This document shows, piece by piece, positions 35,113 to 45,341 of a stretch of DNA of 64,000 nucleotides. Position numbers and translations under genes: made by a program. Each line of letters begins with the position of its first letter. Within the stretch, counting starts at the first letter, position 1. The stretch lies in assembly GCA_002104935.1 (NCBI GenBank), contig MCGT01000039.1:62001-126000 (forward strand), read 5' to 3'. This stretch comes from Hesseltinella vesiculosa (taxonomy: Eukaryota > Mucoromycota > Mucoromycetes > Mucorales > Cunninghamellaceae). The notes beneath the pieces are model-generated. The model did not search any database. It was not told where the DNA came from and saw nothing but the letters and a program-made list of their open reading frames with translations.

Positions 35113-38100
35113 TCATAAGATTTCACAATTGGTCAGCTGTCCATAGCACCGCAAAGCAATGCACGTACACGAGAGGGAGTCTCGACCAAAGCAGTTTTTT
35201 TGTTGCTGGTAAGCTTCACAGGAGGGGTTGGTGCAGCAAGAGGTACCCAGGTTCAGTTTCGACCTGCCATTAACAGTTTTGCGGGGGTGAATGATGCGGT
35301 GGCGGCAGAAAGGGCATGTCATCGACGTACGGGCTTCATTGGTGACAAGGACGATGGTATGTTGTCGTGATATGTGTCGGTGCCATTTGCCACCTAGTCG
35401 AAAATGACCGCCCACTCTTGAACCAACCCCAGTGCCCGCATGCCCAATGGCTTGGATGAGGGTCTTGTCATGCTTTCGCTTGGCATCCACTGGGATTTTC
35501 GTCTTCACCAGCCATTGTCGCCATTGTAAGTGTCGACGTCGACGCTCGATTTGCGGATGGTGGTAAAATTCACGGAGTTTTGCTACTTTAGAGCGTGTTT
35601 GGGCAAAGCGATCGTTCAGTTGCTGGACAGTCATGGCTGAGGCCAGGGAATTGTGCGCAAGGATGGCTTCAGCTTGAGATACTTCTTGACCAGCGCCTGT
35701 CTTCAAAAAAATTAAAGAGTTAGATAAGCTCAATGTGGCTAGGAGTTGCTTATTTCTTACTTTTTCCTTTGCACGTTGTAATCGTCGTTGCAGCTGGAAC
35801 TGCCCAGTCTTCCACGCAATATCCTTTGCAACCAACTTTGTTGGTTTTGGTAACTTGAAGAATTGGCCAGCCTTCAATTTCTCCAACTCCTCGAGAGTGT
35901 GCGTCACCGTTGTGGCCATTGTCACAATACCATAGTCGGTACCAGATAGGATACATTCCTTGAGATCAAGGTCAAGCTGCGTATGGCGAGGGTCCTCCTC
36001 TACACGAGTGGTCTTGTTAATCTTGGTTGGAGGAATGGGTGGCGAGGGCTTGGTTTTTTTGGGCTTCTTGGTGTCAGTTGCCTGCAGGAAAAAAAATCGG
36101 AACGTGAGCACCTTCCTGCTCCTTTCTAAGTTCATCTGGACATACCTCCTGTAAGTGATACCGTGTGCGTCGTAAATTGGCAAGACTATCTTGGGCTGCA
36201 TGCACGTCACGTGTAGCCTTCTGTGCTGCTGCTTTTAGCCGCCGTTCTTCTTGAACCATCGCAAACTTGGAGGTTTCTGTCTTGCCTACCAAAAGAAATA
36301 AATATAAATGATATGGCTGTTTCCCTGAATCATTCCCTATTCTTTTTGAGCACCTTTGATTTTGCTTGTGTTGGAGGTTGATGGATGGTTGACGGTGGCT
36401 GTTGTCTTCAATGCACAGCGAGTGCTGCGCAGCTGCTTCGTCATGTCTCGCTTGGCACTGGTGACGCGGTCTCGTTCTTTTTCGGCAAGTGAGATGGCTT
36501 CGCCAATGGTGTCGAGGTCATGAGCAAGGACGTTATCGGTTGTCGCGGAAGTAGCATCGACATCGGCAGTGGGGGCCTTGAGCCGCTTTTCATACATCGA
36601 TTGCTGACGTGGCTTGATCGTACAACCAAAGAACAGCGTATCGAAGGCAGGCGTCACGTCGATTCGGTAGATGAACTCAGTTCCATTCTTCGTGCAAGCC
36701 TTTGTGACTTCATCCATGTCGAAAATAGTGGAGAAGACACTGTGCTTGTTTTGCCGTGCTGTCCGGATGCATGTTACGCCGTTCGAGCGCATATCGACCC
36801 TCTTGTGGAGTAATTCGTACAGGGATGGAGCATTCATGGAAAGGGTGTATAGCGAACCGGCCGACACAACTGGGCAGTACTGCTGACAAAATGTGTGGTA
36901 CCCGCAAACACGAAGGACTTGGTTGCCGAGCATGATAAGATTGATTTTGCGGTATTTGAGGCGCCCGGGATGCTTCGGCCCATCATACACCATGTACGGC
37001 TTCAGGTGCTGGTAGATTCGCTTCAGCACGTCGAGCTCATGGCCAGTGGGGTCGAGCTTTTTCGATTGCTCGTGTACCATGGTAGCATCCAACAATGGTG
37101 GAAGGCTCTCATCCCAGAGCAATCGAGACAAAACACCCTGTATGGTGCCAAGCCGGCGTGCGGATAGATCATGGGCATTCCCACCGGAGGGCAAATTGTC
37201 AAGATCATATCCCGTGCTATCCAAATCGTCCATGGCAGCTAAATCCTCTTTGTCTTGGTCCTAAAAAAAATGAGTGAGTTTCAGAGAAATAACCTGAGCG
37301 TCCATTGTATGCTCCAAATATATACTTCTTCACCAGCATCAGACAATGAGGCTGCTTTCGCTGCAGACAACGGTTTCAATTGTTTCTAGAAAGACCGAAG
37401 GGAAAAAAGTGAGAAATCAATGTGATTCATTTTCGCTGAGATCCGTTACCTTTTTCTTCTCTTCCTCGGCAGCTTTGCGGGCAGCTTGTCGTTTAGCATC
37501 CAATGATTCCTATTCATAAAATAAAGCACAAAAGATCAACATTCAATCATTGCCAGCTTGACATCTCACCAGAACCGATTTCAAGTGCGAGATCCGGGAA
37601 TCATATCCTTGCTGTTTCACGTTGATGAACGAGCCCTTGGTCTTGTCCTTGGCCAATTGCCATTCCTGGCGCCTCAATGCTGTACGTACATGTGACCATT
37701 GTTTCTTCAGTTGACGCACCTCGTTTACTTCGACCTCCTATAAAAAAATTAGGAAAAGCACTCTTTACTTGATGGACAGCCAGGTGAGGTGTACCCCTAC
37801 CTTGGTTTTCGCAGCCTTGGCGGCCGCCGCGTTTGCTTTGGCGTCATGGTGGCGTTTTTCTCGCTGGGGGGCAAGCCAAAGTCGCAGGAGCAGGCGCAGC
37901 AGATATCGCAGCATGGTTTTGAATGATTTCCCAGAAAGGAGGTTTTGAACGTTGGTTTCCATCTTATTGTTGTAGATGGATCGCAGTTCACTGGTCATGA
38001 TGCCAAGGTCAGGACGACGAGTTGTGACATCCACATCAAGATAGGACCACACTGGGCGGTTAGTTTTTGTGGACGCCTGGGTCTTGCCGAAGGTTGATGA

Positions 38101-38997
38101 GAAGAGGTATTGTATGTGGCCAATGGAGAATAAATCGTCCGCCAACGCACGAGTAGGGGGCGGAAGCGCAAAAAACGTCATTTCTCGACTCAGTTCATCT
38201 GAGTGGCGAAGGGCGGCGACAGGGACAAGGTCGGACGCAGACAAGTATTTCAGTTCACCTGACCAAAAAAAAATAAGGTGAGTCGATCAGCTGGTTTTTT
38301 TTTTTTTTTTTTTTTTTTTGAAAAGTGGCCTGATATCCATCATACCATTGTACCAATCAGGGCTCGGTGTCGTTGCAAATTTTAACATGGTTGCTTGCAG
38401 TAAAAATGTCATTTCTTGACAGTAATTGGTCGCTTCACTCATCGCTGTCTTGAATAGTCCAAAGACCTCATTTTTCAGTGATTGGCCTGTGTCAGATTTG
38501 AAATGGCTTGCCAGGATGGATGTCAGGCCCTTGTGAACGCCACGGATCTCTTCTTTTAACTTGGTGACAGGTGGAGTTGAGGAAGAGGATGGATCGATGG
38601 ACAAGGGCAACGCAGCAGAGGAGGAGGACGGTTGGTCTGTTGATGAGGTAGCCATGACTTCGGCCAATGTTTCAGAGGACAAAGATGCAAATGACTCATT
38701 CAGCGTGCTTTTCCACACTGCCATGAACGCGAACTTCTTGTTGTATTTTGCGGTAAAGAAACCCGGCTTCCAGTGGCAGGCATCATCAATATTCTTCAGT
38801 AGACCTTTTGGTAGCCGTAGAACATTGTCCAGCTCGGTCTTGGTCTTGCCATGGTCCTTGGAAGTCAACAGTTTCGCCTTGATGTGCCGACGGATTTCGA
38901 GAATGAGGGCCTCCTTGGCCTCCATTTCATCGCTGATGCTTAGCAGGGGTTTTGTTGACGGTCGATCTGACAATTGCTGAGCACGACGCTTACCCAT
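35113..38997 (-). CDS. Fanzor1-type RNA-guided nuclease (locus A)
   Basis: Nine exons (38346-38997, 37801-38258, 37570-37737, 37450-37509, 37326-37385, 36354-37260, 36146-36285, 35761-36081, 35113-35700) sum to 1117 codons in frame. RuvC-I is in ILSGTDYGIVTM (Asp about 864). RuvC-II is in VTNEARTSMTC (Glu about 1044). The zinc ribbon is CPFC, then CTNPSC. RuvC-III is in FGRDSLSC (Asp about 1096). The spacing and the E-x-RTS-x-x-C motif are those of Fanzor/TnpB. The first and third motifs are less canonical than in locus B (TDYG for DPG, GRDS for WDRD). The N-terminal half has no known domain. The central part is rich in charged coils. Members cut DNA guided by an omegaRNA; activity here is untested. 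Confidence 0.85.
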
Positions 38998-39957
38998 TAG
39001 AACAAAGGTATAAAGTGAAAAAAAAAGACGCGAAAAACTGGGAAAAGAAAAAGGACGAAGAGATGAGTTTGAATCGCCAGGAAAAAAAAAAAAAAAGAGG
39101 GCTTGAGCACAGGACCCTCTGGTAAGAACACCAAGGAATCAAAGGCCAACAGGAAGGGGTATGATGGAAAAGCTTATTTGCTATGTTTCCGTTGTCTTTC
39201 TATCCTCACCCCATGGCATTCGTTTTCCCAAACGTCATATTTATTCTGCAACATGCGGCATTGAAAGTGGAAAGACTGTAAATATATTTCTCCACATCTG
39301 TAATCAAAAAGAATGGACGAAGATCTGCGCCTGGGTATCTCCTTTATTGCTCACCACGTAAATTGCGAGTCAAATAGAGCCCATACTCGATGCGCTGGCT
39401 CTAATGTTGGACAAAAACTGGCAAAAGAGAAAAAAAGTGAACTTTGCCCAACGTGATCTTTGAGGGTTTCACTGAGCTCTGAAACTTGGTGAGTTTAAAT
39501 CTTTTCCAAGTTCTTTTTTTCATTTTGAAAAAAAAAGCAAATGCTGCACAGCACTTTGAGAGAACCAATCGATGTTAAATTTTGTATAAAAGGGTAAATG
39601 CATTAATCATGGTGGTGTTAAAAAAATCAGGCCGATGGGTAAAGCTCGCCCAACCAACTTATAATACGTTTCGTTTGCCTGTGCTTGTAATTCAAACGCT
39701 AAGCCTACCTTGCTTCAACTTGCATGTTGCTTCAAGGAATCTTACATGTGCTCTTGCTAGTTTATTCAAAATCCATTGTCAAACATCACTATGACGCCAT
39801 GCATTGTTGTATTTGTTAGACCCAACTCTTGAATCCCTGTCGAATGCACTTGGAGCCAGACCTTGGAGACCAATATTGGAGGAGATGTGAGAAAAAGAAG
39901 TGAAAAAAAAAATGCTGAACCTTGACTCTGGTGGCTAACTCGCACCTGATGGCGACC
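38998..39957. repeat. Gap between Fanzor A and B with dispersed fragment, copy 3 (39536-39665)
   Basis: No gene is supported. 39536-39665 is the third copy of the fragment at 15838-15968 and 25540-25695, with TGCTGCACAGCACTTTGAG, ATCGATGTTAAATTTTG, AAAAAAATCAGGCCGAT and CCAACCAACTT. It is frameshifted on the minus strand. The stretch just upstream of the Fanzor A start contains A-runs and the word AAAAGACGCGA, which also occurs upstream of the Fanzor B start. Confidence 0.5.
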
Positions 39958-40331
39958 AAGTGCGGATTTTGGTGGAGTTAGGGAGCAGGTGCGGATTTTG
40001 GTGGAGTTAGGGAACAGGTGCGGATTTTGGTGGAGTTAGGGAACAGGTGCGGATTTTGGTGGAGTTAGAGAACAGGTGCGGATTTTGGTGGAGTTAGAGA
40101 ACAGGTGCGGATTTTGGTGGAGTTAGAGAACAGGTGCGGATTTGGTGGAGTTAGGAACAGGTGCGGATTTTGGTGGAGTTAGAGAACAGGTGCGGATTTT
40201 GGTGGAGTTAGGGAACAGGTGCGGATTTTGGTGGAGTTAGGAGAACAGGTGCGGATTTTGGTGGAGTTAGAGAACAGGTGCGGATTTTGGTGGAGTTAGA
40301 GAACAGGTGCGGATTTTGGTGGAGTTAGAGT
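39958..40331. repeat. 29-bp tandem repeat array, about 13 units
   Basis: The unit core is GTGCGGATTTTGGTGGAGTT, followed by AGRGAACAG. Most units are 29 bp, one is 27 and one is 30. There are no unique spacers, so it is not a CRISPR array. It begins near 39960 and stops 18 bp before the conserved segment that lies 3' of Fanzor B, so it is downstream of Fanzor B in the direction of transcription. Confidence 0.95.
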
Positions 40332-40348
40332 TAGGTGCTGATCACCAT

Positions 40349-40515
40349 TACACTTTATTTACAAAAAAATGTCGCAGTGATAGGAATGGAAGTGTCGCAA
40401 AAAGAGCTATTAAACATGGAAATGTGAAGGGTAAGTTTAGCATGCGATGGCGAATGGAAATTCAACTTACCAATAAAGATACGGAGCAAGGGGATATCAA
40501 AGAGCAGAAGAAAGT
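40349..40515 (-). ncRNA. Conserved 3' segment of Fanzor locus B (candidate omegaRNA / element end)
   Basis: The counterpart of 34807-34972, 128 bp beyond the Fanzor B stop on the minus strand. It keeps the two TGTCGCA boxes, GGCGAAT, the ACTTACCAA splice-like box, and the terminal TACACTTTATT (AATAAAGTGTA on the transcribed strand). The two Fanzor proteins are highly diverged, so conservation of this non-coding-looking stretch is unexpected under neutral decay. Directly past its end (in transcription) come 18 bp and then the 29-bp tandem array, where a guide segment would be read if the segment is an omegaRNA scaffold. This interpretation is inference. Confidence 0.5.
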
Positions 40516-40642
40516 CAGCGACTGCTACTTTTTTTTTCTCGCCTTACCTGTACATTAAACTTCAAGCAACCGTCAAAAGGAAAAATAAAGGTGACGGTGC
40601 AACCGTCTATTTACGGCAGTACAAGGATAAAAAAAGGGATAT

Positions 40643-43600
40643 TCCTAAAATAAAAAAAAAGAGGTGAATTCGACTGAGCCAAAAAAAAAAAAAAAAAAAA
40701 GATATGAACACTGACTTACATGGACGCCACAGAGGCTCAGATGGCAGGGTCGGACGTGGAGGTCGATCGGCAGGCGGGCGAGTGAGAGTCAGTGGGCGGA
40801 CACCATTCTGTACAGTTTCTTCCAGGATCCAGAACATATTAGAGGCAGCGCAGGCATCGCGATCCCATATGGCCACGCAGTTTGAGCAGTGCTTCAAGGA
40901 AAACACATGCCCATCGGTTCCCCGTACGGGGGACAGTTGTTCACCACATAGGTGACAGTTCTAGACATAGACATGGGCATTGGGTCAAGCTCAGTTTTCC
41001 TTTCTCTTCTTTTCACGTTACCTGGGATGTCCAGAACTCATCCGTGTGCGACACAAGACAGAGGGCTCTCTTCTGGCGCTCGAGAAGGTGGCGACGAACT
41101 AGATCTGTTCGTCCCACGGTGTGGCCACGCAGATGGACCCCATCTCTTCCAACCATCGCTGAACCAAAGGATATTAATGGCAGGCCGTTTGCGGGTTCCA
41201 AAGATCCACTGAATTGATGTTTCACGGCACGTACGCGGCTAGAAGAATAGAAGATAAAAAAAGGGAGGGTGAGCCTTTTGCTGTGAGGCATTCTATTATT
41301 TTTTTGTTCACCTTTGGCCACTTGAGGTCAGGTATTGGCGTTGGATTGCTTGTTTTTGTTCCTCAAGCTCTTCAATCTCAGTGGTCAGCGTCGTTGTTGC
41401 ATGGTCATGCCCACTGACGTGCATATCCAGAGCTTCATTCAGTGACACCGCAAATGCTTGGCGTTGGGTGACAGAGCGGGACCGAGGTTGAAGGGACATT
41501 GGATCGTCCAATGACACGCGAAGGAGTTGGTCCATGTGATATGCCTGCTGGTCTCGCGCTGCGCTCAGTCGCTCAATACATTGCACAATGTCATCGTATT
41601 CGGCCTTGAGGCGAGACTGTCGAACTTGGCGCCGTCGTTGTGCCTTGCGCTTCCTTTGTTTGCGATTTCGTCGTGTGTGCCGCTTCACTCTGCATGATCG
41701 GTTGTATTTTTTGGATCCAGTCGTGATGTAGTTAGCCGTCATCGCAATGGCCCTCTGCTGGCCTTTTCGAAGCTCAAAGCGGGAACGGGCATGTGAGGTG
41801 TCGTAGAATGCCAACGCGGACTCTGAGCATAGAAGCTTGTGATGGATGGATTCGCGGATTGTCAGGGGATCAGCAGTGGCGGCCATAGGCGTATTAGTCT
41901 CGATTTCAGCCATAGTGTGATAGGGGAGGGGCGGACCAGGAGCAGGGGGCAGTGGTAGCGACTTCCGATGTTCAAGGTGATGCTGCTCGTGTATTTCTCG
42001 GCTTGCCGTTCGATACTCTTTGGAGCTCATAGATCGAATGCCGTGGGGGTCATTGCCTCTTCCGTAAGAGACCGTCACCACAGCACGACGGCCAGGGTCG
42101 ACGCCTGAAAGGGTGAAACCATTGACATCTTCATTGGCAAGGTCAGGAGTGGCTATCACAGGCATATCAGGTCCATGATGTAATCTTGAGAAAACGATGT
42201 GTAGCTGTACACCGTCAGAACGCATGACACCAGAAAACATTTTACCAGTGATCCAGTCGTCTCGTAGATCCTCAAAGCTAAAAATAGAAGGAAAAAAAGC
42301 GCAGGTGAATGCACTCTCTCTTTTTTTTTTTTTTTTTAAGCTTACGTTTGGTATCCGAGTTTTTCAAATTGGAAAATGGTCCAATACTGATGCAGCTTGC
42401 GCACGAATGGGGGTAATGATGTCATTGCCCTGTTGTTTGTTTCAGAATGCCCACCAACAAATGTATGGATGTTCTCGGGCGTAATGTCTATAAAACGTGG
42501 CTTGCTTGATGGGATCGGCAAAATAGTGAATGATGGGATTGCAATGGTACTGTTGTTATTGCTATTGATGGCTCGATGGTGATCGTAAACCTGTAAGATA
42601 CTGATAAGGATTGGCAAATGCTGACCTGGCTCGGCTCGAAGGGTTTCCTGGGTAATCGTAGGCAGATCAATTGGTTTCATTGCCCAGAGTTCATTTAAGA
42701 TAACCACCATTTGGTTCCTGTACATGGAGGGGATAGTATCGGGGACGGGAGTTTGAATCCGTGTTTCCGGGGCGAAGCACTCATAAACATGATCTTTTAT
42801 GGCGGCCAAGACCCGGGAGGGAGGAAGCTACAAATGGAATGAAATCGTAGAGTTTAGAAGATCGTCCCTGGCCAAACCTTCCAACCACCTCGGCCTTTTT
42901 TTTTCCTACGTACCAGGCCATGAACGGCATATCGAAACTTCACATATTGCTTGATTCTAGATTCGAAGTTTTCCGTCACGTGGTTACGATTGCAAGATGC
43001 CTGCAGCTTGCAGGCTATGGTCAATTCTTGTGTATGGCCGGGCATGTCATACGTGGCAAGCTGATGCAAGGACTGCTCATATGCCTGCCAGTGTTCCAAG
43101 ACGGTATCTGGCATCCGTTCGTCCAAGGCTTCTTGGAATTTATTCATGCGACCTCTTGTTAGCTGAGATATCACATAGAGACCATTTTGTTGGAAGAGGA
43201 ACGGAGGGACTTGGTTAGGATGGTTCGTGGCGTAGTCCACTAAAAACAGCTGAAGTCGCGTCATGGTTCTGCGCACGTAAGCAGATTTTTCATTGATCGT
43301 TGCCAGGAGGTGATGGCGAAACGGTGTTCGGACAATGCTATCAAGACTGCGAACGCGGGTGTACTCTTCGTTTCCAGGTAATCGGCTCGACATGTACTGC
43401 AGCTTGCTCATAGCTCGCATGGGACAGGCAGGGTGGGATGCTCTGGAGTGTCCTGGAAGGCCACAAGTGTTGCAAAATTCAGGTGGATGTGGGTTTCTTG
43501 CAGCAGCTTGGCGTTGAAGGTCGCCCTGTTGTTGCAGGTTTCTTATCTCCGCCAAGGTTTCTCTATCTGTGCTGGTTGTCGCCAAGATTGCTATCAGAGA

Positions 43601-44012
43601 AAGAGAGAGAGGACGGAAAAGTCAGCACGGGTACCAGAAGTGCAAAAGGAAGATGCACTTACGGTGATCTGGGGGCACATGGAAAGGACATTGACGTGAT
43701 CGACTAGTTGCATGGTGAGGTGATCCACATGCAGTACATTCTCGTAGCCCTGACCATTTTTTTTTAAAGAAAAGGTGAGGAATAGATATATTCTCCCACT
43801 CTTGAGGAGGTGAGTTTACCTTGGCGATACTTACGTACCGCGGTGAGCAATATCATGGTTTGTTGAGGGGTTAAAAGGTGATCTTCAGCGAATCGTGCTT
43901 CATCGTTCGTCAACGCTTGCAGAGTGGGGATTGGGACGTTGATAAGCACTAAAAACCATGACTGTAACAAGTGTTTGTTTGCACCGATGGGCGGTGGTCG
44001 TGGTACATCCAT
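40643..44012 (-). CDS. Fanzor1-type RNA-guided nuclease (locus B), catalytic residues intact
   Basis: Eight exons (43820-44012, 43663-43749, 42914-43590, 42346-42827, 41312-42277, 41022-41238, 40720-40960, 40643-40644) give 954 residues in frame. RuvC-I is SGVDPGRRAVVTVSYG (Asp about 540), followed by the Fanzor1 box MSSKEYRTAS. RuvC-II is SHTDEFWTSQ (Glu about 869). The zinc ribbon is NCHLCG (876, 879) with HCSNC (899, 902). RuvC-III is IWDRDACAASNM (Asp about 909). The N-terminus adds two small Cys/His clusters (CTACGSPHH at about 69 and CNTCGLPGH at about 133). A long basic stretch (about 665-695, KRHTRRNRKQRKRK) could bind RNA or act as a nuclear signal. The last two-base exon is a stop supplied by splicing; unspliced read-through adds a short hydrophobic tail. 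Confidence 0.92.
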
Positions 44013-44170
44013 AATACGAGCAAAGATAAGGAGAAAAGCTGAATGAAGGCTAGTACGTCAATGAAGAAAGTAAAAGAGAAACAAGAAGAAAAAAAAACCA
44101 AGAAAAAGACGCGACTATTTTTTTACTTCCGCACAAGCATTTTTTTATCCTCTTTCTCTCACTTCACATA

Positions 44171-44517
44171 ATGTCGTCCCCTAATATGCAACCCACTGTC
44201 CCACCACGCTTACCATTGCTATCTAATGGTGCCGAGCACCTGCGTGATTTGATCGACAACTTGCGCCACCTACCTGTCAGCCAGCAAAGGTTTATCATCC
44301 GCCCACTCCTTGCAACCTATAGCATGGAAGCTCGCTTGTGGTGTTTAGCCATCGAACTTGAAAGAAATGACGGAAAGTTGGCCACAGCCAATTCAATCTT
44401 AATCAAAGCATTAACAATGCATCCTGAAGATCCATACTTGATCTATTTACGAGGTAAGCAGCCCTAAGAAGTGGGTGGGAAATGACGATGGTTTTTTTCT
44501 CTCTAGATACTCCGTAG
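44171..44517 (+). CDS. Short ORF divergent from Fanzor B, TPR-like
   Basis: A frame of about 95 codons starts at 44171, 158 bp from the Fanzor B start on the opposite strand. It encodes LLSNGAEHLRDLIDNLRHLP and a helical stretch LWCLAIELERNDGK, then ATANSILIKALTMHPEDPYLIYLRG, which resembles one HAT/TPR-type repeat. It ends soon after a GTAAGC donor whether spliced (stop at about 44517) or not (stop at about 44467). It therefore looks like a truncated copy of a longer gene. The family is unrecognised. Confidence 0.45.

Positions 44518-44518
<1 letters not shown>

Positions 44519-44568
<50 letters not shown>
44519..44568. repeat. (CT)25 microsatellite
   Basis: An uninterrupted run of 25 CT dinucleotides, just 3' of the short TPR-like ORF. 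Confidence 0.98.
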
Positions 44569-44570
<2 letters not shown>

Positions 44571-44689
44571 TTCTGTCGTTTTACTCCATCTCCAATCACC
44601 CAATAATTCCTATTTTTAAATAAAGCATGAGACGAACATTTAATTGCTACCAGCTAGAGGTATTGGAATGGAGGATAAACTGTACAGTA

Positions 44690-45290
44690 CGTCAACGCTC
44701 GAGCAGGAGGTGGAAGCGCAGAAACATCATTTCTCGACTCAGTTCATCAGAGTGGCAAAGGGCAGCGGTTGGGACAAATATTACAGTTCATCTGACGCAA
44801 AAAAAAAAAAAAAGTTAGTTCCTGCAGCTGTTTTTTTTTTGAAGCAGCCTGGTTTCCATCATACCATTGTACAAATCAGGATCTTTGTGTCAGGTGGAGG
44901 CTGAGGAAGAAGATGGGTCGGTAGGCTAAGGACAAGCAGAGGAGGAGGACGCTTGCTCTGTTGATGCAGTGGCCATGGCTTCAACCAATGATTTAGAGGA
45001 CAAAGAAGTCAGTGACTCATTCATCGTGCCTTTCCAGTCTTGCATGAACGCGATCTTCTTATTGTATTTGGACGGCAAAGGAACCGGGCTTCCAATGACA
45101 GGCATCATCAATATTCTTCAGTGGACCTTTTGGTAGCCGTAAACATTGTCTTGCCATGGTCCTTGGCATTCAACAGTTTCGCCTTGATGTGTATATTCTG
45201 AGCAGTGTCAGAAAAAACCAAACAGGGTTAGGTCGGACGCAGCGCTTTTTTCAGTTGTGATACCAGAAGTCCAAAAAAGGAAAACTTGTT
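44690..45290 (-). pseudogene. Degraded fragment of a Fanzor A-like gene (first two exons)
   Basis: About 44700-45190 aligns with 38161-38900, the exon 1 / exon 2 part of Fanzor A, in the same orientation. Shared words include ATTTCTCGACTCAGTTCATC, CATCATACCATTGTAC and CAACAGTTTCGCCTTGATGT. The minus-strand translation KYNKKIAFMQDWKGTMNESL matches the Fanzor A KYNKKFAFMAVWKSTLNESF. Several frames are broken and internal deletions are present. A second small piece (45225-45285) repeats the AGGTCGGACGCAG and TTCAGTT stretch of the same splice junction. It is not functional. Confidence 0.8.
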
Positions 45291-45341
45291 TAACACGTTA
45301 GACAAAAAAAAATGCGTGCAAACACTGCAGTATTTTTTTCG

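Noticed and set aside
34809..39018. CACTTTAT at the Fanzor A 3' end and ATAAAGTG just 5' of its start as terminal inverted repeats
   Set aside because: Only eight bases match, the sequence is AT-rich, and no counterpart was found upstream of Fanzor B, so chance is likely.
39958..40331. CRISPR array
   Set aside because: The 29-bp units are directly adjacent with no unique spacers, and the host is a eukaryote.
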